DNA of 64,000 nucleotides from Tritrichomonas musculus (GCA_039105265.1 JAPFFF010000002.1:1364001-1428000), one strand, 5' to 3'; positions 1 through 10,034 are shown, counted from the stretch's first letter. Translations and numbers: made by a program. The notes: a model not told the origin generated them from the sequence alone.

Positions 1-665
1 CGAATAGTTTGGATAACCATGATACATGTTAAATTATAGTGTCTTGTCTTGGTTAACAACTTGATAAATTCACTATTACCATTCTTTAATAAATCACTAC
101 CTGCACAATCATCTAGTATCAATAATGTATTATATGGATATGATGATGTTTCATACTTGACGAGCTTATTTGCTATATATATTATTTTATCATTGAGCTC
201 ATTTAAATGATGCTTCTCAATGAGCCTCCTCATTTCGTCATTGGTCTCTTTCATTCGAGATAATACATATTTGACAATAGCATAATACTTTATCTTTCTT
301 CGAAGATGTCTTTTAAGATAACTCATTAATTCTCTTTCCTTTACATAATCGATTCTTGATTGTATCTGTTTATTAAGTGTTTCAGCTGTTTTATCCATTT
401 TACCAGAACTTGAGCAAAATATTATCTTTTGGTAGTATGGATGTTTAAACAACCTCTCTGTTATCATAATATGTCTCCATATCCAAAAACTTTTACCAGC
501 ACCTGGTTTACCAATTAAAAAGTATATATCATTTGTACTAAAAGGATAATCAGGTGATAATGGTTTAATCAAAGCACCATCTATCTCTTTCATGTTCTTC
601 CGTAAGGTTTCTTTAATCAATGTTTCTACTTTATTTATGAGTTCTGCATTTGGGGGTTCATCCAT
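1..665 (-). CDS. Polinton packaging ATPase (A32/FtsK-HerA type), cut by window edge
   Basis: Genome-packaging ATPase that would drive element DNA into the capsid. On the minus strand it begins at 665 with an Asn/Lys-rich leader, followed by a Walker A loop (LIGKPGAGKS) near residues 50-60. A Walker B stretch ending LILDDCAGSD is visible near 100-150. The sequence is nearly identical to the full 288-aa gene at 39263-40129 and similar to 52367-53224. The C-terminus lies beyond the left edge of the window. It sits directly downstream of the integrase on the same strand, with a gap of about 10 bases, as in copy C. The family assignment is firm; the exact C-terminal sequence cannot be seen. Confidence 0.85.
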   Translation of the reverse strand, partial: MDEPPNAELINKVETLIKETLRKNMKEIDGALIKPLSPDYPFSTNDIYFLIGKPGAGKSFWIWRHIMITERLFKHPYYQKIIFCSSSGKMDKTAETLNKQIQSRIDYVKERELMSYLKRHLRRKIKYYAIVKYVLSRMKETNDEMRRLIEKHHLNELNDKIIYIANKLVKYETSSYPYNTLLILDDCAGSDLLKNGNSEFIKLLTKTRHYNLTCIMVIQTI

Positions 666-675
666 TTACAAATTT

Positions 676-1587
676 TTAAATGTATTTCATAATTTTATCT
701 GGTATTGGTTTGCCCTCAACCTTTTGACCTGCTTTAATTTGTCGTTCATAATTTTTCTTTTGTTCCAACCAATATTGTCTTTCTGCTGTACCAAGTACCA
801 ATGGATTACCTCTCCTTACATCTCGAATAGTTTGTCTAGCAAAGGCATCATCACCTTCGACTCCTTCCCATTTTAAATCATACTTACCAGTATCTTCATC
901 AAAGTTATATATTCGTTCAATAATACCTTCTTTACCTTCATTTAGTCTTTCAGCTACTTTAATCCTTTTGTCTCTTGTCCTTAACAACCTATATCCAGGG
1001 AATGAACTAGTTGAACCATCTTTGGACCTGACCACAAACTGGTTACCTTTTTGCGAGTCAACTATATAAGACTCATTGGACAAATTACTTCTTCTTTTAC
1101 CAAATGGTTCTTTTTCAAGTACTAACCTGACCTTCTCACCTGGATTAAAATGGTATGGATTAATGCGTGCATTCTTTTGTATGTGCTTTATTTCATCCTC
1201 TGGAGTAATATCATTAGGTGCTTTATTATCTAAAGACCTATGAGGAGAGTTGTTATATATGTTGACCAAATCATGCATCTCCTTTGGTTGAATAAACATA
1301 TTTTCACCAATAGCATCTCTTATAGTTCTCATAAACCTATTAATAATGTCAAGTACATTATGGTTATTCTCAGTAGTTGTTCGGTATTTTATGTTCTTCT
1401 CTCTCATGAAGTCTAAGACTGTTGATGATAAATATGCTGCATCCTCATCACTTGTTATCGAATGTACATGAGGTACATCATTAACAAATTTATGAAGTGC
1501 TGTTAATACTTCTCTTGCTCCTTTACCATTCATAGGATATGCATATGCTTTTCTGGTGTTGATATTGATGAACATTAGATAATTCAA
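676..1587 (-). pseudogene. Polinton integrase (rve), catalytic core and C-terminal part
   Basis: Retroviral-type integrase part that would insert the element into host DNA. It begins with the strand NYLMFININTRKAYAYPM, which follows the first catalytic aspartate region, then carries ITSDEDAAYL (second aspartate) and NRFMRTIRDAIGE with the NNSPHRSL signature. A C-terminal chromo/SH3-like region (KYDLKWEGVEGDD) follows at about residues 215-240. The 1597-1830 fragment of the same gene lies immediately upstream. Copy C at 40203-41294 has the same arrangement, so it predates the duplication of A and C. Broken. Confidence 0.85.
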
Positions 1588-1596
1588 CCCACCTGC

Positions 1597-1830
1597 CTAT
1601 TTATTATTAATGAAGGTATCCATTTGATAACCATGAGGATGTTTGGATACAATAGGTATATATTGTGCTTTAGGTACTCTCTTATCATGTACTACTCTTT
1701 CATCAAAGTATTTCTTTGCTTCGTCTTCATTTAGATTCTCTTGTTTTGCCATGCTAAGGTATTTGTCCAAGGTCTTCCATTTAGCTTTGTTGTATAATTT
1801 TTCATATGGGCTTGGTTCTTCTTTACTCAT
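1597..1830 (-). pseudogene. Polinton integrase, N-terminal fragment
   Basis: A 77-residue piece corresponding to the N-terminus of the integrase. It ends in HPHGYQMDTFINNK, which contains the first catalytic aspartate. The equivalent region of the uninterrupted integrase of copy D (50632-51717) reads HSGGYQMDTFINDK. The fragment begins just after the minor capsid gene region, with about 6 bases between. The same piece occurs in copy C at 41061-41294. The family is certain by comparison within the window. Confidence 0.85.
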
Positions 1831-1836
1831 TTATTT

Positions 1837-2160
1837 TTAAATAAACATCTTATCGTATTGAAGGAATTGCATTTCGATTACAAATGAATCTTTAGGATGT
1901 AGTTTGGTTGGACAATTATAATGAGCATCACTATAGAAGTCTATCCAAAACCTTTGGTCCATTGAGTTTAACTTGAAGTACTTAATCGGACTATATTCAA
2001 CATCACTATCTCCAATATAGTTATGTAATGCTTGTTCACCAATAGATGAATATATTTTACATGGATGTCTGTCCCATACATTATCGAATACCAACCTCTT
2101 ACTTAAAGTTAAATACTTCTTAGGGTTATTTTGATAAGCTCTTGTGCCTATATTAAACAC
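1837..2160 (-). pseudogene. Polinton minor capsid (penton-like) protein, C-terminal fragment
   Basis: A C-terminal piece of the putative minor capsid protein. It contains KIYSSIGEQALHNYIGDSDV, the strand YFKLNSMDQRFWIDFYS and the ending SFVIEMQFLQYDKMFI. These features are shared with copy C (41301-41743) and with the complete copy D gene (49361-50620). Penton-like function is inferred from its length, its beta-rich look and its place beside the integrase. The family has no motif I can name with certainty. Confidence 0.7.
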
Positions 2161-2178
2161 ATCTGCAAAGTCCTCATT

Positions 2179-2841
2179 TCAATCACCAATTTGGAAAAAA
2201 TTGATAAATTGTCTTGAATCTTCCTCTATATTATCATTATTTTTGGTATATATAATTTCATGAAAACCATCTTTATCATAATATCCATCTGTTTGTATAT
2301 CTCGATATGCAATTAATGAATCATTTTGGGAAAATGCATTTCCATATTGTCCATGCATAGCTATCCAAGATTTCATCGCGGTGTTGACAGCATCAAAGAA
2401 CCCTCTTAAGTCCGCTTCCTCTGACACCCAATCAATAACATCAAAATTTGCTATCCATTTCCAAGTAGGCTCTTTTGCATTTTCTACTTTGAGCTCGTCC
2501 TGGTAGAATTTATCAAGTAGTTCTTGAGTTAAAATAGGGTCGTTTATATTTCCTCCATGTAAAACAAAGTAGGATTTTTGTACTTTAAATATAGTCACAT
2601 TAAATTCTAATTGACGTCTTCTCTTAATGATATGTGCTGAACGAACGCCAACAATAGATTCCCCTTTGTTTGCAGTTGACCATTCTGGTGGAAAATTAAA
2701 CCAATACCTATTAAACTTAGCTTTATCATGTTGAGCATCCTCGAGGAAGTAGGCTGTTTCGATTGGAAGAGGTGTATTGCCATCATTAACCATATTATCT
2801 CGATTAGGATATAGAGTTTTAACACTTGGTGGTAATTCCAT
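2179..2841 (-). pseudogene. Polinton minor capsid (penton-like) protein, N-terminal part
   Basis: The N-terminal two thirds of the putative minor capsid protein. It has IETAYFLEDAQHDKAKFNRY, then NFPPEWSTANKGESIVGVR, matching IEYAYFLEDGERDK and NYPQDWVTSNRGESIIGVR in the copy D gene at 49361-50620. It starts at the ATG at 2841, about 30 bases from the 242-aa gene. The rest of the gene region lies at 1837-2160. The penton role is inferred; homology to copy D is directly visible. Confidence 0.7.
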
Positions 2842-2872
2842 TTCGAGTTGAATAAAAATATTTGTTACTTAT

Positions 2873-3601
2873 TTATTGCTTCGAAGTTCGTTTTGATTTT
2901 TTCTTAGGTCTATCATCCTCGTCTAAATTTATACTACTTTGAAGTAAACGTTGAATTCGATTTTGATTGAGATTCTTTTTTGGTGGTGGTGCATCTACGG
3001 GTCGTGCCTCACCGATTTTCCTAATGTTAAGATCGTATTTATGTCGATTTAAACTTGGTTTTCTTGGAGCAGGTTCGGGTATATTCTCAATTTGACCACT
3101 TGCCAGTACTTTCTTATTAGCAGCAAGTGTTCTTTCTTTCATCTGCCTTCTCTTCTCTCTGGCAGCTTCAAGCTCCTCTTCGGTCTTCATTCGGGACATC
3201 CTGATATTACAATAATCACAATGTATTGCTATCTCACTTGTTTCACCTGCTTTTGATTCATATAAGGTATATTTACATGCTTTTAATTTTTTTATGCGTC
3301 TACCTTGTTCATCCCTATCATCATCATTTGGCTTAATAGCAAAGACAAATCCTGAAAACTTTGCTTTTGGTTTTTCATTCTTGAGTCTATTAGCAAACTC
3401 AAGGAGGTCATCAAAAGCTACAGTTGGATTTACGTATGACTCATATAATTTTTGCAAGGTAATCTCTTTATTCGAGAAGTTCCATATAGTTTTACTTAAC
3501 CCATTAGTTAATCTTGCAACTTCCTTATCGATAATCATAGGTCTAAATTTAAAACTACCTTGTAATATTTGTATCTTGTGTGTACCTTTATCACTTGTCA
3601 T
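2873..3601 (-). CDS. Unknown Polinton protein, 242 aa, basic C-terminus
   Basis: Not recognised. Residues 1-120 look globular (KFRPMIIDKEVARLTNGLSK). A short Cys-containing stretch, HCDYCNIRMSR, follows near residue 130, then a charged helix (EEELEAAREKRRQMKER). The tail is strongly basic and proline-rich, ending RPKKKSKRTSKQ, which could bind DNA or act as a nuclear signal. It lies between the minor capsid gene and the element end in copy A, a region missing from copy C and absent from copy D. This makes it an A/C-family gene. Function unknown. Confidence 0.6.
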   Translation of the reverse strand: MTSDKGTHKIQILQGSFKFRPMIIDKEVARLTNGLSKTIWNFSNKEITLQKLYESYVNPTVAFDDLLEFANRLKNEKPKAKFSGFVFAIKPNDDDRDEQGRRIKKLKACKYTLYESKAGETSEIAIHCDYCNIRMSRMKTEEELEAAREKRRQMKERTLAANKKVLASGQIENIPEPAPRKPSLNRHKYDLNIRKIGEARPVDAPPPKKNLNQNRIQRLLQSSINLDEDDRPKKKSKRTSKQ

Positions 3602-3651
3602 TTAAAAAACAAATAAAAAAGATTGTTGTTTATTTTTTTATTTTTATATAA

Positions 3652-3915
3652 ATGGCTTATAACATGACCATAAAAGAGCGTATGAATATCCTCTATAAAA
3701 TAGTATCTTACCTCTATGATTATAGATGTGAGACTAATGAGGGTGTATGTGATATTTTAATTAATAAGATAAAAGAGTTAGCTGCTGAGTATTTCGAACC
3801 TGAAATTCTTAGAGTAATTATGAAAGATGGTGATTTGGAATTTATCGACCAAATAGAACACTTTGCCTTTGAGTTCTTAGAGTACCAAATATCTAATCTG
3901 CCCTCGCATTTATAA
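3652..3915 (+). CDS. Small unknown Polinton ORF, 87 aa
   Basis: An acidic, helix-rich 87-residue frame starting MAYNMTIKERMNILYKIVSY. It is divergent to the 242-aa gene (51 bases between starts) and overlaps the 3' end of the HNH gene by 23 bases. I see no motif. The AT-rich divergent spacer (3602-3651) and the non-repetitive sequence favour a real gene, but I have no homologue in this window. Confidence 0.45.
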   Translation: MAYNMTIKERMNILYKIVSYLYDYRCETNEGVCDILINKIKELAAEYFEPEILRVIMKDGDLEFIDQIEHFAFEFLEYQISNLPSHL

Positions 3916-4228
3916 TTTTGGGCATGTTCCTACTATAGTTACTATCAGTTGGTGTTACCCATCTTAAGTTGCTTAGATGGTAGTCAGCCCTATTCCTATT
4001 GATATGGTCTACCTCTGTTTTATGTCGTGGGTCATCATTAGGTATGAACTGTCTTGCTATAAGTACATGTTTCAAGTAGTAGTCGCCATTTAGACATACT
4101 CGTATATACCCCTTTATATGTTTTGCATCTTTGCATATAAAATGATTACTCTTACGTCTTATAGTAAAGGGGTACCTATTCAGTATCTCATAGTCGTTAG
4201 TAAAGCCTTTGAGTGGCACAAATGACAT
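3893..4228 (-). CDS. HNH endonuclease (NUMOD4-HNH family), short copy
   Basis: A homing-type HNH nuclease. The N-terminal NUMOD4-like block reads YEILNRYPFTIRRKSNHF. The HNH block EVDHINRNRADYHLSNLRW supplies the DH...N...N pattern and is preceded by KHVLIARQFIPNDDP. At 111 aa it is shorter than the 190-200 aa relatives at 20660, 51750, 56748 and 58895, lacking their tyrosine-rich C-terminal domain. It is the gene nearest the element end in copy A. Nuclease activity is inferred from the family. Confidence 0.8.
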   Translation of the reverse strand: MSFVPLKGFTNDYEILNRYPFTIRRKSNHFICKDAKHIKGYIRVCLNGDYYLKHVLIARQFIPNDDPRHKTEVDHINRNRADYHLSNLRWVTPTDSNYSRNMPKIINARAD

Positions 4229-4243
4229 TTACATATAGAAAGA

Positions 4244-4480
4244 AATAGGTACGAGATTCTCGGGGCAGGTACCTGTGCCGTTTCATAGATGGGCGGTAGT
4301 AGGATGGGGTACCTGTGCCGTTTCATAGATGGTTGGCATTGAGGTGGGTGGGTGGGAAAACATGAAAAGAAGAAGAAGAAATTTTTTTTTTAAATTTTTT
4401 TATTTATTTTTTTTTTTTTAACTAGTTCGTGTTGACGCTAGGGCTACAGGCCCAGCGGAAACCGACTAGTATATACTACT
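4244..4480 (-). repeat. Terminal repeat of Polinton A
   Basis: GC-rich terminal region nearly matching 35941-36158 at the end of B. Shared blocks, in order: ATAGGTACGAGATTCTCGG, the near-palindrome GGCAGGTACCTGTGCC, TTTCATAGATGG, GGCATTGAGGTGGGTGGGTG, an AAGAAGAAGAA stretch, a long T-rich tract, then ACTAGTTCGTGTTGACGC and GCGGAAACCGACTAGT up to ATATACTACT. The GGTACCTGTGCCGTTTCAT unit is present twice here and once in B. Being shared by two ends with different neighbouring genes, it is best read as the family's terminal inverted repeat. Confidence 0.8.
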
Positions 4481-4555
4481 GCAGTAGAGTATCTGGGAAG
4501 GTATGCAAAAACGTGAATTTTACAACTGTGACGAAAAAATGAATGGGCTACGGGG

Positions 4556-4596
4556 TTTGGAGGGATGTTTGGCTGTAAGCCAGACATCACTCCAAA
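4556..4596. other. Strong 41-nt hairpin in the A-host gap
   Basis: TTTGGAG, GATGT and TGGCT pair with AGCCA, ACATC and CTCCAAA around a GTA loop, with one mismatch and one wobble. It lies in the 4481-4887 gap between the Polinton A end and the 3' end of the spliced host gene. I see nothing else in that gap except AT-rich DNA and an AGTAGAGTAT stretch at 4483 facing the A end. Function unknown; it may be a transposon remnant or an RNA hairpin. Confidence 0.4.
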
Positions 4597-4887
4597 TACT
4601 ATTGATGAAATTTCATCAAAATTTTGAATTTGTACTAAGAAAAGATAATAAATCACATTTATTATAATAAAATGGCGCATTAAAAATTAGAAAATTTGAA
4701 TCATGGAGAGAATTGAATAATGATATTTCTGTGATTTTTGGATTTGATGGATTTTTCCTATTATATCTGATGTAGCATTTGATATATACATAAAATTAAG
4801 GAATATAATTGCTTCATAAACTAAAAAAATTATAGTAATAAAATACTTCATAAACTAATAAATTTAATATAATAATAAATTACAGAA

Positions 4888-7309
4888 TTATTTCGGTGTT
4901 TTCACAATTTTTTGGGTTTTATACTTCTTTATCGCTAATGGTTGAATTGGTAAAGGCGTAACAATATTTTTCTTCCTAATTGTCATCATGTCTTGTACAT
5001 TATGTGACATTGTGGAGTTTCCTCTTGGTCTTACAGGAATATCATCATAAGTATCCTTAGTTACCATTACTGTTGATGGAACAACTGCTGTTTTTGGTCT
5101 TTTGAATCTTTTTGCCACAAAATTATCAACATTTTTCTCATCTTCCAGATTTCGTTGAGTAGCTTGGAGTCTTTTGAGTCTCACATCAAGTTCTCTCTTC
5201 TCTCTCATATTAAAGATATCGTCACCAATAACAATGTCCATTTTAACATTATCAACTTCTTCGCTTTGCTTATGTATCAATGCGCCACGTGCGAGTTTAA
5301 AGTGGTGGCCCATTTCAAATTTACGATCAGTAATTTCACGCTTCTCAAGACGAGCATTAATACGCTTCATTTGGTCTGCTTCTGTGTACATTCCAGCAAG
5401 TAGCATATAATGTTCTTTCTGTCTATTATCAAGTAGAGAAGGACTACGTTTATCGAATTTATGAATAATTTTTGGTTTGGTCCAATCCGTTTCGAGTTGT
5501 TCATGTTGCGTTTGATGACGATTTTGAAGATCGATTAAGCATTGGGTATTTTCTTGTTGATGAACTTGATGCTTTTTTTTCCATCTGGTGTTAGAGTTTT
5601 GAAAAAAAATGTTCTTTATTTATTTATTTAAAAAAGTATTTATTGCTGTTTCACATTTCAACAAATAATAGTAATAAAAATAAAAGCGAGTAAAATAATT
5701 TTGTCCATCAAAAAATTAACAATTGGGGAAAAGGCATTGTTAATTTGATTTGTAAAAAAGTTGAAATGTAAAGCGCGCAATAAACAAATTAAAAATAAAT
5801 GAATAAAGAACAAAAATAATCATACTTTTGCTTTGTTGCATTCAATTCTTGAATAGATTCATTATTTCTCTCTTCAAGTTTAGCGACAACTTGTTTGTGT
5901 AATTTTTCTCTATCATTAATTCTAAATTGTTTCCGAGTACTTTCAATTGTATCTTTTATCTTTTGAGATGTTTTGTAGTCATTATTAGCTAGTGCTTCAA
6001 TTTTTCTGCCAGTTAAATCATCAATAATGTCTGCTACTTCATAAGGGTCACTTACTTTAAGGGGTTTCCCATTAAGTAACGAGTCAGCTTTAGATTGAAT
6101 TATTGATGGATCTATTTGAGAAGTGCCAGCGTTTGAACGATTTCTTATTGTATTGTAATAGCTACGTGTTAAACTGGTTTGAGCTCTCTTTGAAGGATCG
6201 CCATAAATCAGTATTTTAAACCGAGATCGGGGTGAAAGCTCATCGTTATAAAAGGCATTGCCATTTGTACTTCGATTACTTCGTGAAGTAGACGATGCAG
6301 AAGATAAAGCAAAGTGAGATGACTGGTCATTCGAAAGTTTAATATCAATTTTAGTTGGATTTGTGGCAAATGTAGATGATTCATCTTTTTCTGAATTAGA
6401 GCCTTGTTGATTTTGAGTTAAATTAGAATTTTCTTGATCATTTAATTCAATATTTATTTGAACAGGATTTAAAATAGAAGAATCTACATCATTAGAATTT
6501 GTTGTTGGATTTGAAGGATTTTGATTTTTTAGTTCTAGCGCTTTTTCTTTTAAGTTCGTATTTGTACTTTCACCTAATTCGGAGTTATCCAAATTTTTAT
6601 TTTTATCAGCATCCTCTTGCTCAGCTTGTTGCCCACCATTATCTGATTGTTTTGTTTCTTCTTCATTGGTGAAATTATCAACGAACACGTTTAAGTTGTC
6701 TTTAACTGAAGAATTTATTGAATCGCTAATCTTTGCATCATCTTTTTCATCATCATCGATTTTTTGTGTGGATTCAAAATCATCAAGAGGAAGTGTCGAA
6801 GTAAATTTATCTTTTTCAGGTAGATTAGCGTTTTCGTCGTTTGCTTCGTTGGCTTGATTCTGTTCATTAGGTCCAGAATTTTCAGAAATATCTTCTTCAT
6901 CAGATTCACTCGTTGCATTTTTATTATCTGTAACAGTTGAATTTCCGTTATTTATGTTTTTATCGCTTGCACCATCATCACTTTGTGAGTTTTTATCATT
7001 GGTATCTTTTGTATCATTACCAGTGTTTTCTTTATTAGTAACTTCACCAAGAAGAGCTGCTGTGATATTTTGAGTTTTATTTTCTAGTGAATTTTCTTCA
7101 TTGGGTTCTTTATGCGATTCGTTCGGTTTACTCGATTTTTGGTGATCTGATGAATCTTTATTTTGATCTTTTATAGAATCATTAAGAGATTCATTAATTT
7201 TGTTGCTCGTTTTATCATTATCGGATTCGGTATTTATTTTATCTTGATTCGAATCTTTCTTACTTGGTTCTGCTGCAGATCCTACTTCAGTGGAAGTTGG
7301 ATTCAGCAT
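4888..7309 (-). CDS. Host coiled-coil/low-complexity protein with one intron (726 aa)
   Basis: A host gene in two exons on the minus strand, 7309-5826 and 5584-4888. The first reading frame and the second join in phase across the 5585-5825 intron (1484 + 697 bases, 726 codons plus stop). Residues 1 to about 350 are Asn/Ser/Asp/Glu-rich and probably disordered. From about residue 390 a conserved-looking domain follows: SKADSLLNGKPLKVSDPYEV, then DLTGRKIEALANNDYKTSQK and long charged helices continuing through exon 2 (LLAGMYTEADQMKRINARLE), consistent with a coiled coil. The C-terminus is basic (KYKTQKIVKTPK). The layout recalls a large trichomonad family of coiled-coil proteins of unknown role; that likeness is from memory. 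The start is the first ATG after AT-rich DNA. Confidence 0.75.
5585..5825 (-). other. Spliceosomal intron of the host gene, 241 bp
   Basis: On the minus strand the donor is AAAA|GTATGA and the acceptor is CTCTAACACCAG|ATGG. Trichomonads are known for a GTAYGT donor and an acceptor fused to the branch site (ACTAACACACAG in T. vaginalis), and this acceptor is close to that. The phase is exact: exon 1 ends two bases into a codon and exon 2 opens in the matching frame, and both sides are long charged helical sequence. No cDNA evidence is available here. Confidence 0.7.
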
Positions 7310-8420
7310 TAAAATATTTTTTGTTTAATTCCTAAATTGAAAATTTTTAACTTTTTCAAAATATAAAATTTGATTCAATGAATATCATATACTATAATTC
7401 TTTTTTTCGTAAACTTATAATATTATTAAAAAATATTCAGATTAATATGAATAGTTATAGGATGAGCGCCAAAAATATTAACGATTTTTGTTTTAATCTT
7501 TTTGAAGCATCTTATTGAAAAATTGATATGTGTACAACGTATTAATTATCCAATAAATGATTTTGATGTGAATATATTATATTCTAAATGAGAAATGAAA
7601 TAATGTTTACTAAGACATTTTTATTATTTTTTAGGTTAAAAAAAAAGATAAATATAAATTATATTTCTATTTTTTTGAATTCAAAACAATCGTCCGTAAA
7701 AGAATATTTTAAAAATATCAATATCTTATTTTTAAATTAAATATTTAAAAAATAAAAGTAAAAATTATTATTTTATTATAATATTAATTATTTTTAATTT
7801 GTTATTTTACTTGATTCATTTTTTACTATATGAGAACTATTATCAAGATATCTCTCCCATTTTCAGTTCTAAGGTTGGAAATTTCACTGATATATCGCAT
7901 ATCTTCAATATATCTTCAAGTATCATTCCTTTTTTAATGTAAATTACTGAATTAGTGAGTGAATAATAAATAATATATTGGAATTGAATCTTAAATAACT
8001 TCATAATTTACTTAATCTAATTACGCAATATCCAAAGAAATATTTAATTAGTTAAATGTAATCATGCACGAAAATCCCAAAAATGCTTGGGTTACAATAT
8101 TTTTATCCCTCCCATTGGGATCCCAATTGAAAAAGTTACTTTCAGAATTAAAATTCTTTTTTGTATGTAACTAATATCATATATAAATAATAAATAATAA
8201 ATAATATATAGATAAATAAATATTTAAAATATATCATAAATAATTTTTTTATGTTAAGATATTTATGTTTTAATATTCAATGTTTGTTTAATAATATATA
8301 ATAACTTTTTGAATTTGGGATAAAGCGGTTATTTCCCAAGGTGAATTTTCATTACTTTACAAAAAAAATTGACCATTTTGGGAGCGTTTTTTTCTCCCAA
8401 AATCCCAGGAAATTGAAATA
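7310..8420. other. AT-rich gap upstream of the host gene
   Basis: About 1.1 kb of very AT-rich DNA with homopolymer runs and no credible reading frame. It must hold the promoter of the spliced host gene just right of 7309, but I see no convincing initiator close to the ATG. A few CCCAAA/TTTGGG words occur at 8080-8140 and 8330-8410. Confidence 0.5.
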
Positions 8421-8810
8421 CAGTAAGGTTGTAAAATTCAAAAACGTCTCAAAAGAGGAAAATCTACTTTTTCATAGAAAACGATTAAAATGAATTTAAA
8501 ATAAAAGTCAAAATAACGAATTTAATTCAAATTTGGAATTTCTTTTATAGCGTTGCAAAAATGGAAAATCCACTTTTTGAATGATGCTCATTTTTTCATA
8601 TAGAGATAGGAAAACACTATTTGATGAATATAATGTCACAAACAGCTGTGTGATAAACTTAATCATGGAAATATTATTTCTTAAAACGGTAGGTTTAAAC
8701 AAGATTTTCTCTCTATTTCTTTATTTCTTTCATTTTTATTAATGAAAATTTTTTTCTCAAAAAGTCGATTTTCCTATTTTGAAACGTTTTCCAATTTTGA
8801 AACCTTACTG
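8421..8810. mobile_element. Tc1/mariner-type MITE, 390 bp
   Basis: The ends are imperfect inverted repeats of about 47 bp. The left begins CAGTAAGGTTGTAAAATTC and the right ends in CCTTACTG, sharing further blocks such as the GGAAAATC-type words. The element is flanked by TA on both sides (8419-8420 and 8811-8812), the target duplication expected of Tc1/mariner. It has no transposase; the 64-codon frame inside (8508-8702, minus) is not convincing. The arms differ at several bases, so the insertion is not new. Confidence 0.75.
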
Positions 8811-10034
8811 TAATAAAATCCCAAGTTTTTTTTTTTCTCATATCTCAATAGAATAAAATAAAATAATGAAAATTATTCATTAATATTTATTCTCAAAAAG
8901 CTGAATTAATTTTACTCATAACTCATCGAACAATTTTTATAGGATGATTTTGTTTTAACCAAACAATTGTTAACAAGCGCTTTCTTCGTTTAAATTACAA
9001 AAGAACTCAATGTTTTGAAAATTATTATTATTCGTAATTCTTGTTATCCATTCTTTATTCTCAACTTCTACCGTTTACATTTCACTCTAATCGAACATTT
9101 TAATAATTTATTTTCTTTATTCCTAAATCTTTACTTTTGCCATCTTTCCTTATATCTCCAAAAAAAAGGATTTTCATGTCTAATCGTTTAGTTAATGAGA
9201 TTTTAAAGCTTCATTATCTTTCGTTTAAAGATTTTCAGAATTAAAAATTCTCAATTAAAAAATCACCTTCATACAGATCAACATCAACAAAGTTATCGCA
9301 GCAAGATAAATGATTATAAACCAACAGTGACTACTCCTTTTGAATTTATAAATGAGATTTTCTCGATAAATTATGAAATTTATTTATTTATTTTTGAGAG
9401 TCATTGAAATCCTCATTCTGCAAAGCTCATTTGTTAACATATGCTACTTAAAATACAATATTTTATTCAAGAATTCGTCATCTCTTTTGTATTAATTTTT
9501 TTTATCTTAATTTTTTTTTAATAAAATTGCGATCTTCTCCCAAGTATCGTTGTAAACTTCATTACACTTTAATTATATTTTTGGCAACATTTATTTTTTT
9601 CAATTACTAATATTATTTTATTATATATATATTTTAAAATTTTCATTGGTTAAACATTTCATTCATTATAATGCAAAACTTAGCAAAATAAATATTTTTA
9701 AATATAAATTCAAACAAATACAGAACTATTTTAAAAATAATTTTATTCAATTCAAAATATAATTACAAATTGATCCAAATAGCTTAATTATTTATAATTA
9801 TATGAAATATGTTATTAAATTCTATGATTTCAATCCAAAATATTTGATCAATCAAAGATAGTCAATCTTAGAAATCTGATTTTAAAAGATTAATCATTAC
9901 AAATTTTTTTAAATTATTGGAACAAATAATTTTTCCCAAAGTTATTAGTATATTTATTTAATTTCAACATAAAATTCTCTAATTTTCAAAATATTAAAAA
10001 AAAAAAAAATGAGTAATTGAAATGGGGATAAATC
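8811..10034. other. AT-rich non-coding stretch
   Basis: About 1.2 kb of AT-rich DNA with poly-A and poly-T runs. I see no gene, no repeat end and no RNA gene in it. Confidence 0.5.

Larger units (their letters stand above)
1..4480 (-). mobile_element. Polinton (Maverick) copy A, one end inside the window
   Basis: A capsid-bearing Polinton element whose genes read on the minus strand: HNH, 242-aa protein, minor capsid protein, integrase and packaging ATPase. It runs off the left edge. Its end at 4480 reads, inward on the minus strand, AGTAGTATATACTAGTCGG, which fits the AG-starting, short-tandem-repeat ends known for Polintons. From 1 to about 2279 it aligns without any length difference to 39465-41743 (copy C) with only scattered base changes, so both copies are young. 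It is broken, with about two or three breaks in the visible part. Confidence 0.9.

Noticed and set aside
8508-8702. 64-residue frame inside the MITE as a transposase remnant
   Set aside because: It is too short, has no DDE-like spacing, and is explained by AT-rich chance frames.
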